Part shown: in pieces, positions 25,278-34,585 of the stretch | How positions within the stretch are numbered: the stretch's first letter is position 1 | Layout of the letters: each line of letters begins with the position of its first letter | Source of the DNA: Janthinobacterium aquaticum | GTDB taxonomy: Bacteria > Pseudomonadota > Gammaproteobacteria > Burkholderiales > Burkholderiaceae_D | Length of the DNA stretch: 64,000 bases | Reading direction: 5' to 3' | NCBI RefSeq assembly: GCF_009208565.1 | Contig: NZ_WFLK01000001.1 | Location: forward strand, 248,001-312,000 | Program-made: the position numbers and the translations under genes | Notes under the pieces: model-generated | What the model was told of the DNA's origin: nothing | What the model saw: the letters and a program-made list of their open reading frames with translations, nothing else | Database searches by the model: none

Positions 25278-25685
25278 CTAGCGGTGAAACTCGCCGGCGC
25301 GTTCGGGCTGGTAGACGATCTCTTCGATCTTTACCTGCACCACGCCGCCCGGCATCGGCCAGCTGATGCTGTCGCCCACTGACAGGCCCAGCAGCGCGCT
25401 GCCGACCGGTGCCAGCACGGAAATGCGGTCGGCCTGGCCGTCGACATCTTTCGGATACACCAGCGTCAGGCAGAACTGCTCGCGACCTTCCACCGTAAAG
25501 CGCACCGTCGAATTCATGGTCACCACGGTAGGCGGAATTTCCTGCGGCTCGAGCACGTCTGCCCGGCCCAGCTCGGCCAGCAGCGCGGCGCGGTCCGGCG
25601 ACAGGCTATTGCCCAGCGCATACAACAGTGTTTCCAGGCGCTCCAGGTCCTGCGACGATAAAACGATTTTTGGTTTTGTTTCCAA
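25278..25685 (-). CDS. rnk: Nucleoside diphosphate kinase regulator / GreA-like protein
   Basis: 135 residues from TTG 25685, chosen because AGAGG lies five bases upstream; an upstream in-frame TTG (25703) would place that site inside the gene. The N-terminal coiled-coil segment (IVLSSQDLERLETLLYAL) and C-terminal GreA/GreB fold (ISVLAPVGSALLGLSVGDSISWPMPGG) are typical of Rnk, which binds RNA polymerase near the secondary channel and is linked to NDK levels. The C-terminal domain lacks the acidic finger tip of GreA. Confidence 0.85.
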   Translation of the reverse strand: METKPKIVLSSQDLERLETLLYALGNSLSPDRAALLAELGRADVLEPQEIPPTVVTMNSTVRFTVEGREQFCLTLVYPKDVDGQADRISVLAPVGSALLGLSVGDSISWPMPGGVVQVKIEEIVYQPERAGEFHR

Positions 25686-26059
25686 GTCTTCCTCTCTGGT
25701 CAATTCATCAGCGGATTATGGACGAACTCGCGACGCAAGGCCATAGCCCACGATGGTTTGTCAATAAAATTTATTAAAATCAATTAGTTGCAATAAATTA
25801 GATAAGCAATCTTGACGGCAACGAAACCTTTAAAAAAACATAATCTGGAGAAAAAAGCTAAAATTGCTGTCAGCGCGTATTGCAAAGACAGCATGCCCTT
25901 GTCGCCTGTAGTACGGCGCGCAGTAACAGACAGTTGCATCCCGCCTGTACTTTCAGGCGCCAAACTGACAATATGTCGGCCTCGACAAGACGGTGCGCCC
26001 CTTGCGCCACCGGCTACACCAGAATGGAAACAATGCATGGCAGGGCAAGGAAAAACCGC
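25686..26059. other. AT-rich divergent promoter region
   Basis: Notably AT-rich between rnk (minus) and the GGDEF-EAL gene (plus), with A/T tracts around 25760-25870 (AAATTTATTAAAATC and similar). It probably holds both promoters and perhaps an IHF or H-NS type site; nothing more specific can be supported. Confidence 0.4.
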
Positions 26060-27964
26060 ATGATGGAACGTATGAAGCTGCCGTCAGCCAGGATGCGCGG
26101 CGCGCAGGTAGCCCGCTTCAATCTGCTGGCCGCGTTTGTTCTGATGAGCTGTACCAGCCTGCTGCTGATCATATTCCAGCTGATCTGCCTGCAAGGGTCG
26201 CTGCAGCGCTCGCTTTCGTTGCAAACGGCCATGCTGGCGCCCGAGATGTCGGTCAAGCTGCGCCAGCATGACCGCCTGGGCGCCGAGCAGGCTCTGGGGC
26301 GGCTGTCGGGTACGCCAGAGATCGAACAGGCCGTGCTTTACAGTCCCTACGGTTCGCCCTTTGCCAGCTACGCACGCACCGCCAGCGACGCGGCACCGAA
26401 GACGCCGCAAGCGGGCATGCGGATCGACTGGCTGGCCGATCATGCTACGCTGCTGACACCGGTGCCGGGCGGCGGCGCCCTGCTGCTGCGCAGCAACCTC
26501 GTCACGCTGCATCAGGATCTGATCGAAGCGGCCGCCTATATCGGCCTGGTCAGCCTGTTTGCCTACGCGGTGGCGATCCTGATGGTGCGACGCACGCGCT
26601 CGGCCGCGCAGCAGGCCGAGAATCACCTGCACTATCTGGCGCATGTCGACCCCGTCACCGAACTGCCGAACCGCCATGAATTCAACGAGGCGCTGGCCTA
26701 CGCCATGGCGCGTGCCGACCGCCAGGACAGCAGCCTGGGCCTGCTGCTGCTCGACCTCGACAACTTCAAGATCGTCAACGATACGCTGGGCCACCAGTGC
26801 GGCGACCAGTTGCTGCAGCTGGTCGCCAGGCGCCTGACGGCCATCGTGCGCAGCACCGATATCGTCTGCCGCATCGGCGGCGACGAGTTCGTGGTGATTG
26901 TCGAGCCGGCCGATGATGCCTCCGAGATGGCCTGCGTCTCGCGCAAGCTGCTGGCCGCGCTGGCCGAGCCGTTTGCGCTGCAGGGCCACCAGCTGTATGT
27001 CAGCGCCAGCATCGGCATGAGCCTGTATCCGTTTGACGCGCAGGACGGCGCCACGTTGACGCGCAACGCCGATACCGCCATGTATTACGCCAAGCACGAC
27101 GGCAAGAACCGCTACGCGGTGTTTCGCGCCGAAATGGAACAGCGCGCCCAGCGCCGCATGCGCATCGAAGCGAACCTGCGCCGCGCGCTGCAAAACGATG
27201 AGCTGTATCTGCACTACCAGCCGCAGATCGATTTGCGCAGCGGCCGCCTCGTCGGCGTAGAAGCGCTGATCCGCTGGAACTGCCGTGAACTCGGTCCGCT
27301 GACCCCGGACGAATTTATTCCGGTCGCCGAGGAAAGCGGCGTCATCATTGAACTGGGCCGCTGGGTGCTGCAAAGCGCGTGCCGCCAGGCGGCCAGCTGG
27401 TGCAAGGCAGGGCTGCTCGATTCGCTTGAACATGTCGCGGTCAACCTGTCTGCCTGCCAGGCGCGCGAGCCGGGCCTGATGGACGATATACGCGCCATCC
27501 TGGAAGAAACGCAGTTGCCGCACGGGCTGCTGGAGCTGGAAATTACCGAAGGCGTCATGATGGACAACGTGCACGCCAATGTGGAGCTGATGCGCCGCCT
27601 GCAGGAAGCCGGCATCCATCTGTCGATCGACGACTTCGGCACCGGCTACTCTTCGATGTCCTACCTCAAGCGCCTGCCGATCGACCAGCTGAAGATCGAC
27701 CGCAGCTTCGTGCACGACCTGCCCGGCGAAGGCGAAGCGATCATCACAGCCATTATCGCCATGGCCCACAGCCTGAACCTGAAGGTGGTGGCCGAAGGCG
27801 TGGAAACGCCGCAGCAGGTGGAATTCCTGCGCCAGGCCGGCTGCGACAATGTGCAGGGCTATTTCTTTGCCCGTCCGATGACGGCAGCGCAGCTGACCGC
27901 CCTGCTGCTGGAACGGCGCGACTGGAGCCGGCGCACGGTGATGGCACTCGGTGATGGCGCGTAG
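26060..27964 (+). CDS. Membrane-anchored GGDEF-EAL c-di-GMP protein
   Basis: 634 residues from ATG 26060 (AAGGA eight bases upstream). One N-terminal membrane helix (FNLLAAFVLMSCTSLLLIIF), a periplasmic segment of about 120 residues and a second helix (YIGLVSLFAYAVAILMV), then GGDEF and EAL domains. The cyclase site RIGGDEF is intact, with RSTD five residues before it as an inhibitory I-site. The phosphodiesterase motifs VEALIRW, ELEITEG, DDFGTGYSS, KIDRSF and EGVET are intact. It could be bifunctional. The stop codon TAG lies inside palindromic repeat B. Confidence 0.92.
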   Translation: MMERMKLPSARMRGAQVARFNLLAAFVLMSCTSLLLIIFQLICLQGSLQRSLSLQTAMLAPEMSVKLRQHDRLGAEQALGRLSGTPEIEQAVLYSPYGSPFASYARTASDAAPKTPQAGMRIDWLADHATLLTPVPGGGALLLRSNLVTLHQDLIEAAAYIGLVSLFAYAVAILMVRRTRSAAQQAENHLHYLAHVDPVTELPNRHEFNEALAYAMARADRQDSSLGLLLLDLDNFKIVNDTLGHQCGDQLLQLVARRLTAIVRSTDIVCRIGGDEFVVIVEPADDASEMACVSRKLLAALAEPFALQGHQLYVSASIGMSLYPFDAQDGATLTRNADTAMYYAKHDGKNRYAVFRAEMEQRAQRRMRIEANLRRALQNDELYLHYQPQIDLRSGRLVGVEALIRWNCRELGPLTPDEFIPVAEESGVIIELGRWVLQSACRQAASWCKAGLLDSLEHVAVNLSACQAREPGLMDDIRAILEETQLPHGLLELEITEGVMMDNVHANVELMRRLQEAGIHLSIDDFGTGYSSMSYLKRLPIDQLKIDRSFVHDLPGEGEAIITAIIAMAHSLNLKVVAEGVETPQQVEFLRQAGCDNVQGYFFARPMTAAQLTALLLERRDWSRRTVMALGDGA

Positions 27965-28056
27965 GTCGGATTAGGCCGCAGGCCGTAATCCGACAACACC
28001 GCTGACGCCAACAATGTTGTCGGATTACGGCCCCTGCGGGGCCTAATCCGACCTAC
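27961..28056. repeat. GTAGGTCGG palindromic intergenic element, copy B
   Basis: 96 bases from GTAGGTCGGATTAGG to its inverse CCTAATCCGACCTAC, with inner GGCCGCAGGCC and GGCCCCTGCGGGGCC hairpins and a central TCCGACAACA/TGTTGTCGGA inversion. The T-A-G at 27962-27964 is the stop codon of the upstream gene. Confidence 0.88.
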
Positions 28057-28088
28057 GCAGACCGATCAAGCATCAACGTATTGCCAGC

Positions 28089-29774
28089 CTACGCCAGCTT
28101 GGCCGAATGCTCGCGGGTAGCGTGGAAAGTCAGCTTGGGCCAGCGCTCCTGCGTCAGACGCAGATTGACGCCCGAGGTGGCCAGGTAGGCCATATTGCCG
28201 GCCGCGTCATAGGCCACATTGTGACCGAGCGCGTTTTCAAAGTCGACCAGCGCCTTCTTGTCGTCGCTCGAGACCCAGCGCGCGCTGCTGATGCTGGTGC
28301 CTTCGAAGACGGCGTCGACGCCGTACTCGTTGAGCAGGCGGCTGGCGACCACTTCGAACTGCAGCACGCCGACTGCCCCCAATACCAGTTCGCCGCCCTG
28401 CACCGGCTTGAACACCTGTACCGCGCCTTCTTCACCGAGCTGCTGCAAGCCCTTGTGCAGTTGCTTGATCTTGAGCGGATTGCGGATGCGTACCGAGCGG
28501 AAGAAGTCCGGCGCAAAGTACGGAATGCCGGTAAAGGTCAGCATCTCGCCTTCGGAAAAACTGTCGCCGATCTGCATATTGCCGTGGTTCGGCAGGCCGA
28601 TAATGTCGCCGGCGTACGCCTCTTCCACCTGTTCGCGCGACGATGCCATGAACGTCACCACCGAGGACACCTTGATATCGCGGCCCAGGCGCAAATGCTT
28701 GACCTTCATGCCACGCTCGAAGCGCCCCGAGCACACGCGCAGGAAAGCGATGCGGTCGCGGTGGGCCGGGTCCATATTGGCCTGGATCTTGAACACGAAG
28801 CCGGTAAACGGCTGCTCGGACGGCTCGACCGAACGCACCGTGGCATCGCGTTCGCGTGGCGCGGGCGCCCAATCGACCAGCGCCGACAGAATCTCGCGCA
28901 CGCCGAAGTTGTTGATGGCCGAGCCGAAGAACACCGGCGTCTGCACGCCGGCCAGGAATTGTTCGAGGTCGAACGGATTGGAGGCGCCGTGCACCAGTTC
29001 GACTTCCATGCGCAGCTGATCCATCTCCAGCGGGAACATCTCCTGCAGGCGCGGATTGTCGATGCCCTTGATGATCTCAAAGGCGCCGTCGGCCTTTTCT
29101 TCACCGGCCTTGAACAGCATGATCGTATCGTTGAGCAGGTGGTACACGCCGCGGAAGTTCTTGCCCATGCCGATCGGCCAGGTCACCGGCGCGCACTGGA
29201 TCTTGAGCACCGACTCGAGTTCGTCGAGCAGGTCGAGCGGATCGCGCGTTTCGCGGTCCATCTTGTTCATGAAGGTGACAATCGGCGTATTGCGCATGCG
29301 GCACACGTCGAGCAGCTTGATGGTCTGCGCTTCCACGCCCTTGGCCGCATCGATCACCATCAGCGCCGAGTCGACCGCCGTCAGCACGCGATAAGTGTCT
29401 TCCGAGAAGTCCTGGTGACCCGGGGTGTCGAGCAGGTTGACCACGTGGTCGCGGAACTCGAACTGCATCACCGACGAGGCGACCGAAATGCCACGCTGCT
29501 TCTCGATTTCCATCCAGTCCGACGTGGCGTGGCGACCGGACTTGCGCGCCTTGACGGTACCGGCCATCTGGATCGCGCCCGAGAACAGCAGCAGTTTTTC
29601 GGTCAGCGTGGTCTTACCGGCATCCGGGTGGGAGATGATGCCGAACGTGCGGCGGCGCTGCACTTCGCGCGCGATCATCGCAGGGGTCTTGCTGCTGGCC
29701 GCCGACGCTGCTATCTCGTTGTTATCGGTGGTATCGGTCGAATCTGTCGCTGTCATGTTGTTCTCGTTAGCCAT
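28089..29774 (-). CDS. prfC: Peptide chain release factor 3
   Basis: 561 residues from ATG 29774. Translational GTPase that recycles RF1/RF2. G-motifs: [15 protein letters not shown] (P-loop), [16 protein letters not shown], and NKMDRE; then the RF3-specific middle and C-terminal domains. The extra N-terminus (about 30 residues rich in Thr, Asp and Asn before [16 protein letters not shown]) has several possible starts (29786, 29774, 29756), and none has a strong ribosome site, so the exact start is uncertain. Confidence 0.93.
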   Translation of the reverse strand: MANENNMTATDSTDTTDNNEIAASAASSKTPAMIAREVQRRRTFGIISHPDAGKTTLTEKLLLFSGAIQMAGTVKARKSGRHATSDWMEIEKQRGISVASSVMQFEFRDHVVNLLDTPGHQDFSEDTYRVLTAVDSALMVIDAAKGVEAQTIKLLDVCRMRNTPIVTFMNKMDRETRDPLDLLDELESVLKIQCAPVTWPIGMGKNFRGVYHLLNDTIMLFKAGEEKADGAFEIIKGIDNPRLQEMFPLEMDQLRMEVELVHGASNPFDLEQFLAGVQTPVFFGSAINNFGVREILSALVDWAPAPRERDATVRSVEPSEQPFTGFVFKIQANMDPAHRDRIAFLRVCSGRFERGMKVKHLRLGRDIKVSSVVTFMASSREQVEEAYAGDIIGLPNHGNMQIGDSFSEGEMLTFTGIPYFAPDFFRSVRIRNPLKIKQLHKGLQQLGEEGAVQVFKPVQGGELVLGAVGVLQFEVVASRLLNEYGVDAVFEGTSISSARWVSSDDKKALVDFENALGHNVAYDAAGNMAYLATSGVNLRLTQERWPKLTFHATREHSAKLA

Positions 29775-30257
29775 ATTGGTGACCATCTGGGGCGTCCCAT
29801 AATATGGCCATTGCAAAAAACCCTCGATTTTACAGAATGATGGCCCTTCCGTGTGAACTGTTCCAGCGCCCGCCGGGCATCGATCACCTGCCTGGCAAGG
29901 ACGGACACCGGGCGTCCTACACGCCGTCCTACAGAACGGCCCAAATTAAAAAGTTGGAGTACTATCTGAACTCACCTCCAAAGCCGCTTTCTGCGGCGTT
30001 TCAGGGCGCCAGCCAGCATGAATCCCATGCCAGGAGCGCTCCGCTACCATTTCAATCGTGCGCTCGTAGGACTAGGACTACAAGGCGACCTCAATTGAGA
30101 CTACAAAACGGCGACTGCTAATCTTATGTTCGCCAATTACATATGCCCGTAAAGTAGCTACATCGCGATCTGCACTGCGCGGCACGAAGAAAATCTCTCG
30201 AAGATTGACCGGCCAGCGCAGCAGGCGCACCCGATGTAACAGCCTGCGAGGAAACAT
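29775..30257. other. Intergenic region upstream of the Crp/Fnr gene
   Basis: No convincing gene. Two CGTCCTACA copies 11 bases apart (29913 and 29924), a short hairpin GCCGC-TTTCT-GCGGC at 29983-29997, and a candidate sigma-70 promoter TTGAGA-N18-TAATCT (30095-30124) that would give a leader of about 125 bases to the regulator gene. Open frames here have atypical composition. Confidence 0.45.
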
Positions 30258-31067
30258 ATGAACCACACTCAACTTAGCGTCTCAGCCACCAAATCCGCCA
30301 TGCTGCCACTGGCCATGCCAGCTGCCGGCCGCGAGATCAAGCTTGCGTCGCGTGTCAGCCTCAGCAGCGCACAACAGAATGAATTGCTGGGCGCCCTGCC
30401 GCGCGCAGCGCTGGAATCGCTGTTTGAAGACCTGGAACTGGTCGAGATGCCTTTCGGCAAAGAGCTGTTCGCCTATGGCAACTGCCTGGAATACACCTAC
30501 TTCCCGACCAATGCCATCGTGTCGCTGCTGTATGTAATGGAAGACGGCGCCACCACCGAGATCGCCGTGGTCGGCCATGAAGGCGTGGTCGGCGTATCGC
30601 TGGTGCCGGGCGAGCGCGCCATGTGCACCGCCGTCGTGCAGAGCGCCGGTTACGGCTATCGCCTGAAAACGCAAAGCCTGCGCGACGCCTTCAACCAGGG
30701 CGGCGCCCTGCCACAGTTGCTGATGCGCTATACCAATGCCCTGTTTGCCCAGATGGCGCAAAACGCCGTTGGCGGCCGTCACAGCTCGATCGAACAAAAG
30801 CTGTGCCGCTGGCTGCTCGACCGCCTGGACCGCTCGCCATCGAATGAATTGAAAGTCACGCAGGAACTGATCTCGATCATGCTGGGCGTGCGCCGCGAGA
30901 GCATCACCGCCGCCGCCGGCAAGCTGCAGGATGAAGGCCTGATCCACTACCGCCGTGGCAATATCACGGTGCTGGACCGCGCTGGCCTGGAGTCCTACGC
31001 AGGCGAATGCTACAAGGTTGCCAAGACCGAATACGACCGCCTGCTGCGCGATGTAGCGCGCTGCTAA
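30258..31067 (+). CDS. Crp/Fnr-family transcriptional regulator
   Basis: 269 residues with GAGGAAACAT before the ATG. N-terminal cyclic-nucleotide-binding fold (VEMPFGKELFAYGNCLEYTYFPTNAIVSLL, then GVVGVSLVPG) and C-terminal winged helix (VTQELISIMLGVRRESITAAAGKLQDEGLI). It lacks the Cys set of FNR and the key Arg/Ser pocket of CRP is not evident, so the ligand is unknown. Similar proteins with a YFPTNAIVS segment are common in betaproteobacteria. Followed by a very strong terminator. Confidence 0.88.
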   Translation: MNHTQLSVSATKSAMLPLAMPAAGREIKLASRVSLSSAQQNELLGALPRAALESLFEDLELVEMPFGKELFAYGNCLEYTYFPTNAIVSLLYVMEDGATTEIAVVGHEGVVGVSLVPGERAMCTAVVQSAGYGYRLKTQSLRDAFNQGGALPQLLMRYTNALFAQMAQNAVGGRHSSIEQKLCRWLLDRLDRSPSNELKVTQELISIMLGVRRESITAAAGKLQDEGLIHYRRGNITVLDRAGLESYAGECYKVAKTEYDRLLRDVARC

Positions 31068-31085
31068 GCTACTCTACCGATCAAA

Positions 31086-31127
31086 CACCAAACGGCCAGG
31101 AATTTCCTGGCCGTTGGTGTTTTTTTT
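31086..31127 (+). terminator. Rho-independent terminator
   Basis: Long stem AACGGCCAGGAA/TTCCTGGCCGTT extended by CACCA/TGGTG with one bulge, followed by eight T. Confidence 0.93.
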
Positions 31128-31171
31128 GTTCCAAAAGCAAACCGGGGGGGGGAGGGATAATTCGCTGGTAA

Positions 31172-31256
31172 CGTCGGCTTACGCTGCGCTAAGCCGACCT
31201 ACGCCGACGTACATCGACGTACATCGACCAATGCCGACCTACGCTGGGCGCAGCTC
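31172..31256. repeat. GTAGGTCGG-type tandem/hairpin repeat, copy E
   Basis: Read on the minus strand: five 10-base units (GTAGGTCGGC, ATTGGTCGAT, GTACGTCGAT, GTACGTCGGC, GTAGGTCGGC) running into the hairpin GTCGGCTTA-GCGCAGCG-TAAGCCGAC. It overlaps the last codons of the histidine-kinase gene. Related to the element at 44833. Confidence 0.75.
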
Positions 31257-32657
31257 GGCGTCTTCTTGCAGCGGCTCCGGCATCAGCGGCAACGGTATCA
31301 GCGCTTCCACGCAAGTGCCCTTGCCACCGGGGCCGGGCCGCACGCTCAGCGTGCCACCAAGCAGCAAAGCGCGTTCGCGCATGCCCAGCAAACCATGCGA
31401 CATGGGCTTTTGCAGCGCGTCCTCGGCAATGCCGACACCATCATCGAGCACGCGCAGCAGCAAGCCCTGCTCATTGCGCCTGAGGGTCACGCTGACCGCC
31501 GAGGCGCGCGCATATTTGAGGATATTGGTCAGTGATTCCTGCACGATGCGAAACACGGCGATGGTCAGCGTCGGCTCGCGGATATCGAGGCTGATGCTGA
31601 CGTCTGTTTCACAGCGCACCGAACTGATGCGCGTAAATTCCATGCAATAGCTCTCTATGGCCGCGCACAGGCCCAGATTATCGAGCAGGCTGGGCCGCAA
31701 ATCTTCGACGATGCGCCGCTTCAGTTCCACCGTTTCCAGCAGCGTCGCCTTGGCGCGGCGCAGCTGGGCCGCCAGTTCGGGTTGCGTTTGCGCCAGCTGC
31801 TGCGTGACGGCGCCCAAGTCCATGCTGATCGAGGTCAGGTGGGCACCGAGCTCGTCATGCAGCTCGCGCGCCAGGCGCGCTTTTTCCTCTTCGCTGACAC
31901 TGATCAGATGGCGCGACAGCACCGATAGCTGCTCGGTACGCTTGGCCACAGTTGACTCCAGATTGTCGTTGGCGTTTTGCAGAGCAAATTCGGCGGCGGC
32001 GCGCGTGCGAAAACTGATCCGCACCAGCTGGTAGAACATCAGTAGCACCGCAATCGCCAGCGCATTGATGCCAATGCCAAACACCACCGCATTCTGATAT
32101 TCGCGGTAAAACGCGGCGCTGCCGGTGGCCAGCGACTCGCTCTGCTCGCGCACCATGATCACCACCTGCAGGCGGATTTCGTCCATGGCGGCGCGTTCGT
32201 CGCTGACGCGGGCAATATTGACGATATCGGACAGGCCACCTTGCTTGTAGACGTTGATCGATTCATCGAGTGTCAGCATTTTGCGCCGGATCAGCGTCTT
32301 GAGCTGCGCCAGGTTCTTGAGCTGACTGGGGCTGTTGGCCAGCAGCACCTCCAGGCCATGCAGCTCCTTTTCAATCTCGGCAGTGGCGGTTTTCGACGGC
32401 CCCAGATAGGTATCGGCATCCGACAGGAAATAGCCGCGCAGGCTGCTCTCGGCATCGAGCACCAGCACATTGAGATACTGCAGGCGGTCGGCCACCAGCG
32501 CACTCTGGCTCAGCAGTGTATTGGTACGCTTGAGGGACTGGAGATTGTGGTAAAGGCTGAAGCCGTTGCCGACAAGCAGCAGCGCGCAGACGAAGAACAG
32601 CGCTGTCTTGAAGAAGGGAAGGCGGTGTTTCGGGGCCGGTTCAACGGTGAAGTACAT
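31239..32657 (-). CDS. NarX/UhpB-type sensor histidine kinase with CHASE3-like sensor
   Basis: 472 residues from ATG 32657; in-frame codons further upstream lack spacing for a ribosome site. Helix FFKTALFFVCALLLVGNGF, a periplasmic four-helix region resembling CHASE3 (LDAESSLRGYFLSD), second helix VVFGIGINALAIAVLLMFYQL, then a HisKA_3 phosphoacceptor (LARELHDELGAHLTSI, His in ELHDE) and HATPase (IVQESLTNILKYARAS, LRVLDDGVGI, GLLGMRERALLLGG). It pairs with the response regulator directly upstream. The C-terminal codons run into repeat E. Confidence 0.9.
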   Translation of the reverse strand: MYFTVEPAPKHRLPFFKTALFFVCALLLVGNGFSLYHNLQSLKRTNTLLSQSALVADRLQYLNVLVLDAESSLRGYFLSDADTYLGPSKTATAEIEKELHGLEVLLANSPSQLKNLAQLKTLIRRKMLTLDESINVYKQGGLSDIVNIARVSDERAAMDEIRLQVVIMVREQSESLATGSAAFYREYQNAVVFGIGINALAIAVLLMFYQLVRISFRTRAAAEFALQNANDNLESTVAKRTEQLSVLSRHLISVSEEEKARLARELHDELGAHLTSISMDLGAVTQQLAQTQPELAAQLRRAKATLLETVELKRRIVEDLRPSLLDNLGLCAAIESYCMEFTRISSVRCETDVSISLDIREPTLTIAVFRIVQESLTNILKYARASAVSVTLRRNEQGLLLRVLDDGVGIAEDALQKPMSHGLLGMRERALLLGGTLSVRPGPGGKGTCVEALIPLPLMPEPLQEDAELRPA

Positions 32658-32806
32658 CCTGATGTGCATCCTTGGCAAGCTGGGCGCCGGTCAACATGCC
32701 GACGCCTGTGTGTCATCAATCTCGCTTACGGGTGCTGCGTCACGCAACATCAAGACCATGCTATCAGGCAAGCCGGGCGATCATGAGCCATGATCGCACC
32801 GTCGCG

Positions 32807-33439
32807 CTAGTCAAGCAAATTGTTTTTCATTGCGTAATAGGTCAAGTCGCTGTTCGATTGCAAGCCCATTTTTTCCATAATGCGCGTGCGGTAGGTACTG
32901 ACGGTCTTGATGCTCAGCGACAGCGCCACGCCGATATCGGAGACGGTGGCGCCGCGCGCCAGGCGCAAAAACACCTGGAATTCGCGATCCGACAGTTCGG
33001 TGTGCAGCGCCGCATTGGTGTCGCGGTCGAACGACTGCGCCAGCAACTCGCCGACGGTCGAGCTGACATAGCGGCGGCCCTGGTACACGGTGCGCACGGC
33101 CGTCATCAGCTCGTCAGCCTCGCACTCCTTGTTCAGGTAGCCGTTGGCGCCCATCTTGAACAGGTTCAGCGCGTACTGCTGTGCCGGGTAGCCGCTCAGG
33201 ATCAGCACCGGCAGTTCGGGCTGGCCCTGGCGGATGGTGCGCAAGGTATCGATGCCGCTCTGGTCGGGCATGGCGATATCGAGCAACAGCACATCACATA
33301 TTTCGCGGCGGGCGATATCGAGCGCCTCGCGCCCGGTACCGGCTTCCGCCACCACACTGAAATCGCCTGACGACGAAAAAATCTGCTTGAATCCAGCTCG
33401 TACTATTTGGTGGTCATCACAAATGGCAACGCGTATCAT
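32807..33439 (-). CDS. NarL/LuxR-type response regulator
   Basis: 210 residues. Receiver domain with acidic pocket CDD near the start, phospho-acceptor Asp in VLLLDIAMPD, Thr/Ser in LILSGY and Lys in YLNKECE; C-terminal LuxR helix-turn-helix (LSDREFQVFLRLARGATVSDIGVALSLSIKTVSTYRTRIMEKMG). It lies upstream of the histidine kinase on the same strand, 150 bases apart, and is the likely cognate partner. Confidence 0.93.
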   Translation of the reverse strand: MIRVAICDDHQIVRAGFKQIFSSSGDFSVVAEAGTGREALDIARREICDVLLLDIAMPDQSGIDTLRTIRQGQPELPVLILSGYPAQQYALNLFKMGANGYLNKECEADELMTAVRTVYQGRRYVSSTVGELLAQSFDRDTNAALHTELSDREFQVFLRLARGATVSDIGVALSLSIKTVSTYRTRIMEKMGLQSNSDLTYYAMKNNLLD

Positions 33440-33548
33440 TGTTTCCCCTTAAATTTTCCTTGCCTGGGAAAGACTCCCGACGCGGCACACCGCGCCGGTT
33501 CAGCGTCACTAACAAAAACGCAACCTAAGCATTATAAGTAAAACACAC

Positions 33549-33574
33549 GGCGCACACGATACAAGCCGTGCGCC
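33549..33574 (-). terminator. Possible terminator hairpin after the merR gene
   Basis: GGCGCAC-N12-GTGCGCC, a 7-bp perfect stem between the merR stop and the response-regulator gene. On the minus strand it is followed by GTGTGTTTTA, a poor T-run. Confidence 0.35.
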
Positions 33575-33638
33575 CCTGCATTTTAATCAAAAAAAAACAG
33601 CGTTATAAAACACAACCCTGGCTATATAAGACCGAGTT

Positions 33639-34064
33639 CTATTTTAGCAAGGCCAGTATCGCCAACAACTCGGCGCGTATCCATTGCCGGTCCAGCGGCG
33701 GCTCGACCGGTTCGGGCGGCGCGGCGACCACATCAGGAACCGGCGGCGTGAAATCGTCTGCCAGATTGACATGCGCTGCGCCACGACTGTCGAGCTTGTT
33801 ACGCGCACCGCTGATGGTAAAGCCCTGCTCGTACAGCAGCTCGCGGATGCGCCGTATCAGCAGCACTTCGTGGTGCTGATAGTAGCGGCGATTGCCGCGC
33901 CGCTTGACCGGCTTGAGCTGGGAGAACTCCTGCTCCCAGTAGCGCAGCACATGCGGCTTGACGCCGCACAACTCGCTCACTTCGCCGATCGTGAAATAGC
34001 GCTTGGCCGGAATCGGCGGCAAGGCGATCAACTCCGTTTTACTGATGCGCTCGTTCATCGCCAT
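33639..34064 (-). CDS. MerR-family transcriptional regulator
   Basis: 141 residues. N-terminal MerR winged helix (RYFTIGEVSELCGVKPHVLRYWEQEF, then KRRGNRRYYQHHEVLLIRRI). No metal-binding Cys cluster, and a Pro-rich tail (FTPPVPDVVAAPPEPVEPP). A MerR-type gene directly after ihfA is a conserved context in betaproteobacteria. The ATG at 34064 begins four bases after the ihfA stop; ATG 34058 is an alternative. Confidence 0.9.
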   Translation of the reverse strand: MAMNERISKTELIALPPIPAKRYFTIGEVSELCGVKPHVLRYWEQEFSQLKPVKRRGNRRYYQHHEVLLIRRIRELLYEQGFTISGARNKLDSRGAAHVNLADDFTPPVPDVVAAPPEPVEPPLDRQWIRAELLAILALLK

Positions 34065-34068
34065 TCAC

Positions 34069-34416
34069 TCAGGCCGCGCGGGCCAGCGGACTGGTTTCTT
34101 CGACCATGCCCTTGAGCTTCTGGCTGGCATGGAAGGTCACGACGCGGCGCGCCGTAATGGGAATCTCTTCGCCGGTCTTGGGGTTGCGCCCCGGCCGCTG
34201 CGGCTTGTCGCGCAGCTGGAAGTTGCCGAAACCGGACAATTTGACCGCTTCGCCGCGCTCGAGCGCATTGCGTATCTCGTCAAAGAAGGTTTCCACCATG
34301 TCTTTTGCTTCACGCTTGTTCAGGCCCACTTGCTCGAACAGCAGTTCGGCCAGTTCAGCCTTGGTCAAGGTGGGAAGATCTTTTTCCGCTTCCTGGCGCA
34401 CTTTGGCAACCAGCAT
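34069..34416 (-). CDS. ihfA: Integration host factor alpha subunit
   Basis: 115 residues from ATG 34416; the open frame runs further upstream, but that part has no family match and includes the pheT-distal hairpin. DNA-bending HU/IHF fold: [29 protein letters not shown], then [26 protein letters not shown] (the DNA-intercalating arm with the PGRNPKT tip) and [13 protein letters not shown]. Follows pheT as in most proteobacteria. Confidence 0.95.
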   Translation of the reverse strand: MLVAKVRQEAEKDLPTLTKAELAELLFEQVGLNKREAKDMVETFFDEIRNALERGEAVKLSGFGNFQLRDKPQRPGRNPKTGEEIPITARRVVTFHASQKLKGMVEETSPLARAA

Positions 34417-34548
34417 GGCCCGATGCAGATCGGCAGCCAGTGCGGACTGCAGTACGGCGGAATCAACGTCGCTATTATTAATTTTCCTGCCCTGCCTTTT
34501 CTGTGCGCCTGCTGTTTGTCCATGACAAACACGCGGCCTGTTTACGGC

Positions 34549-34580
34549 GGAAGGCCGTCGCATGGTGGCGACGGCCTTCC
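34549..34580 (-). other. Perfect 13-bp hairpin between pheT and ihfA
   Basis: GGAAGGCCGTCGC-ATGGTG-GCGACGGCCTTCC five bases after the pheT stop. No T-run on either side, so it is more likely an RNA-stabilising or processing hairpin than an intrinsic terminator. Confidence 0.6.
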
Positions 34581-34585
34581 GGCAA

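Noticed and set aside
29804-30121. Open frame of 105 codons in the prfC-crp spacer
   Set aside because: No ribosome site, low-complexity Arg/Pro-rich product without motif, and it spans a candidate promoter and hairpin.
31172-31256. Tandem 10-base units considered as a CRISPR or minisatellite
   Set aside because: Too short for CRISPR, and they share sequence with dispersed palindromes elsewhere in the window.
33440-33638. tRNA-Pro often found after the ihfA-merR pair
   Set aside because: The spacer was read on both strands and no cloverleaf is present.
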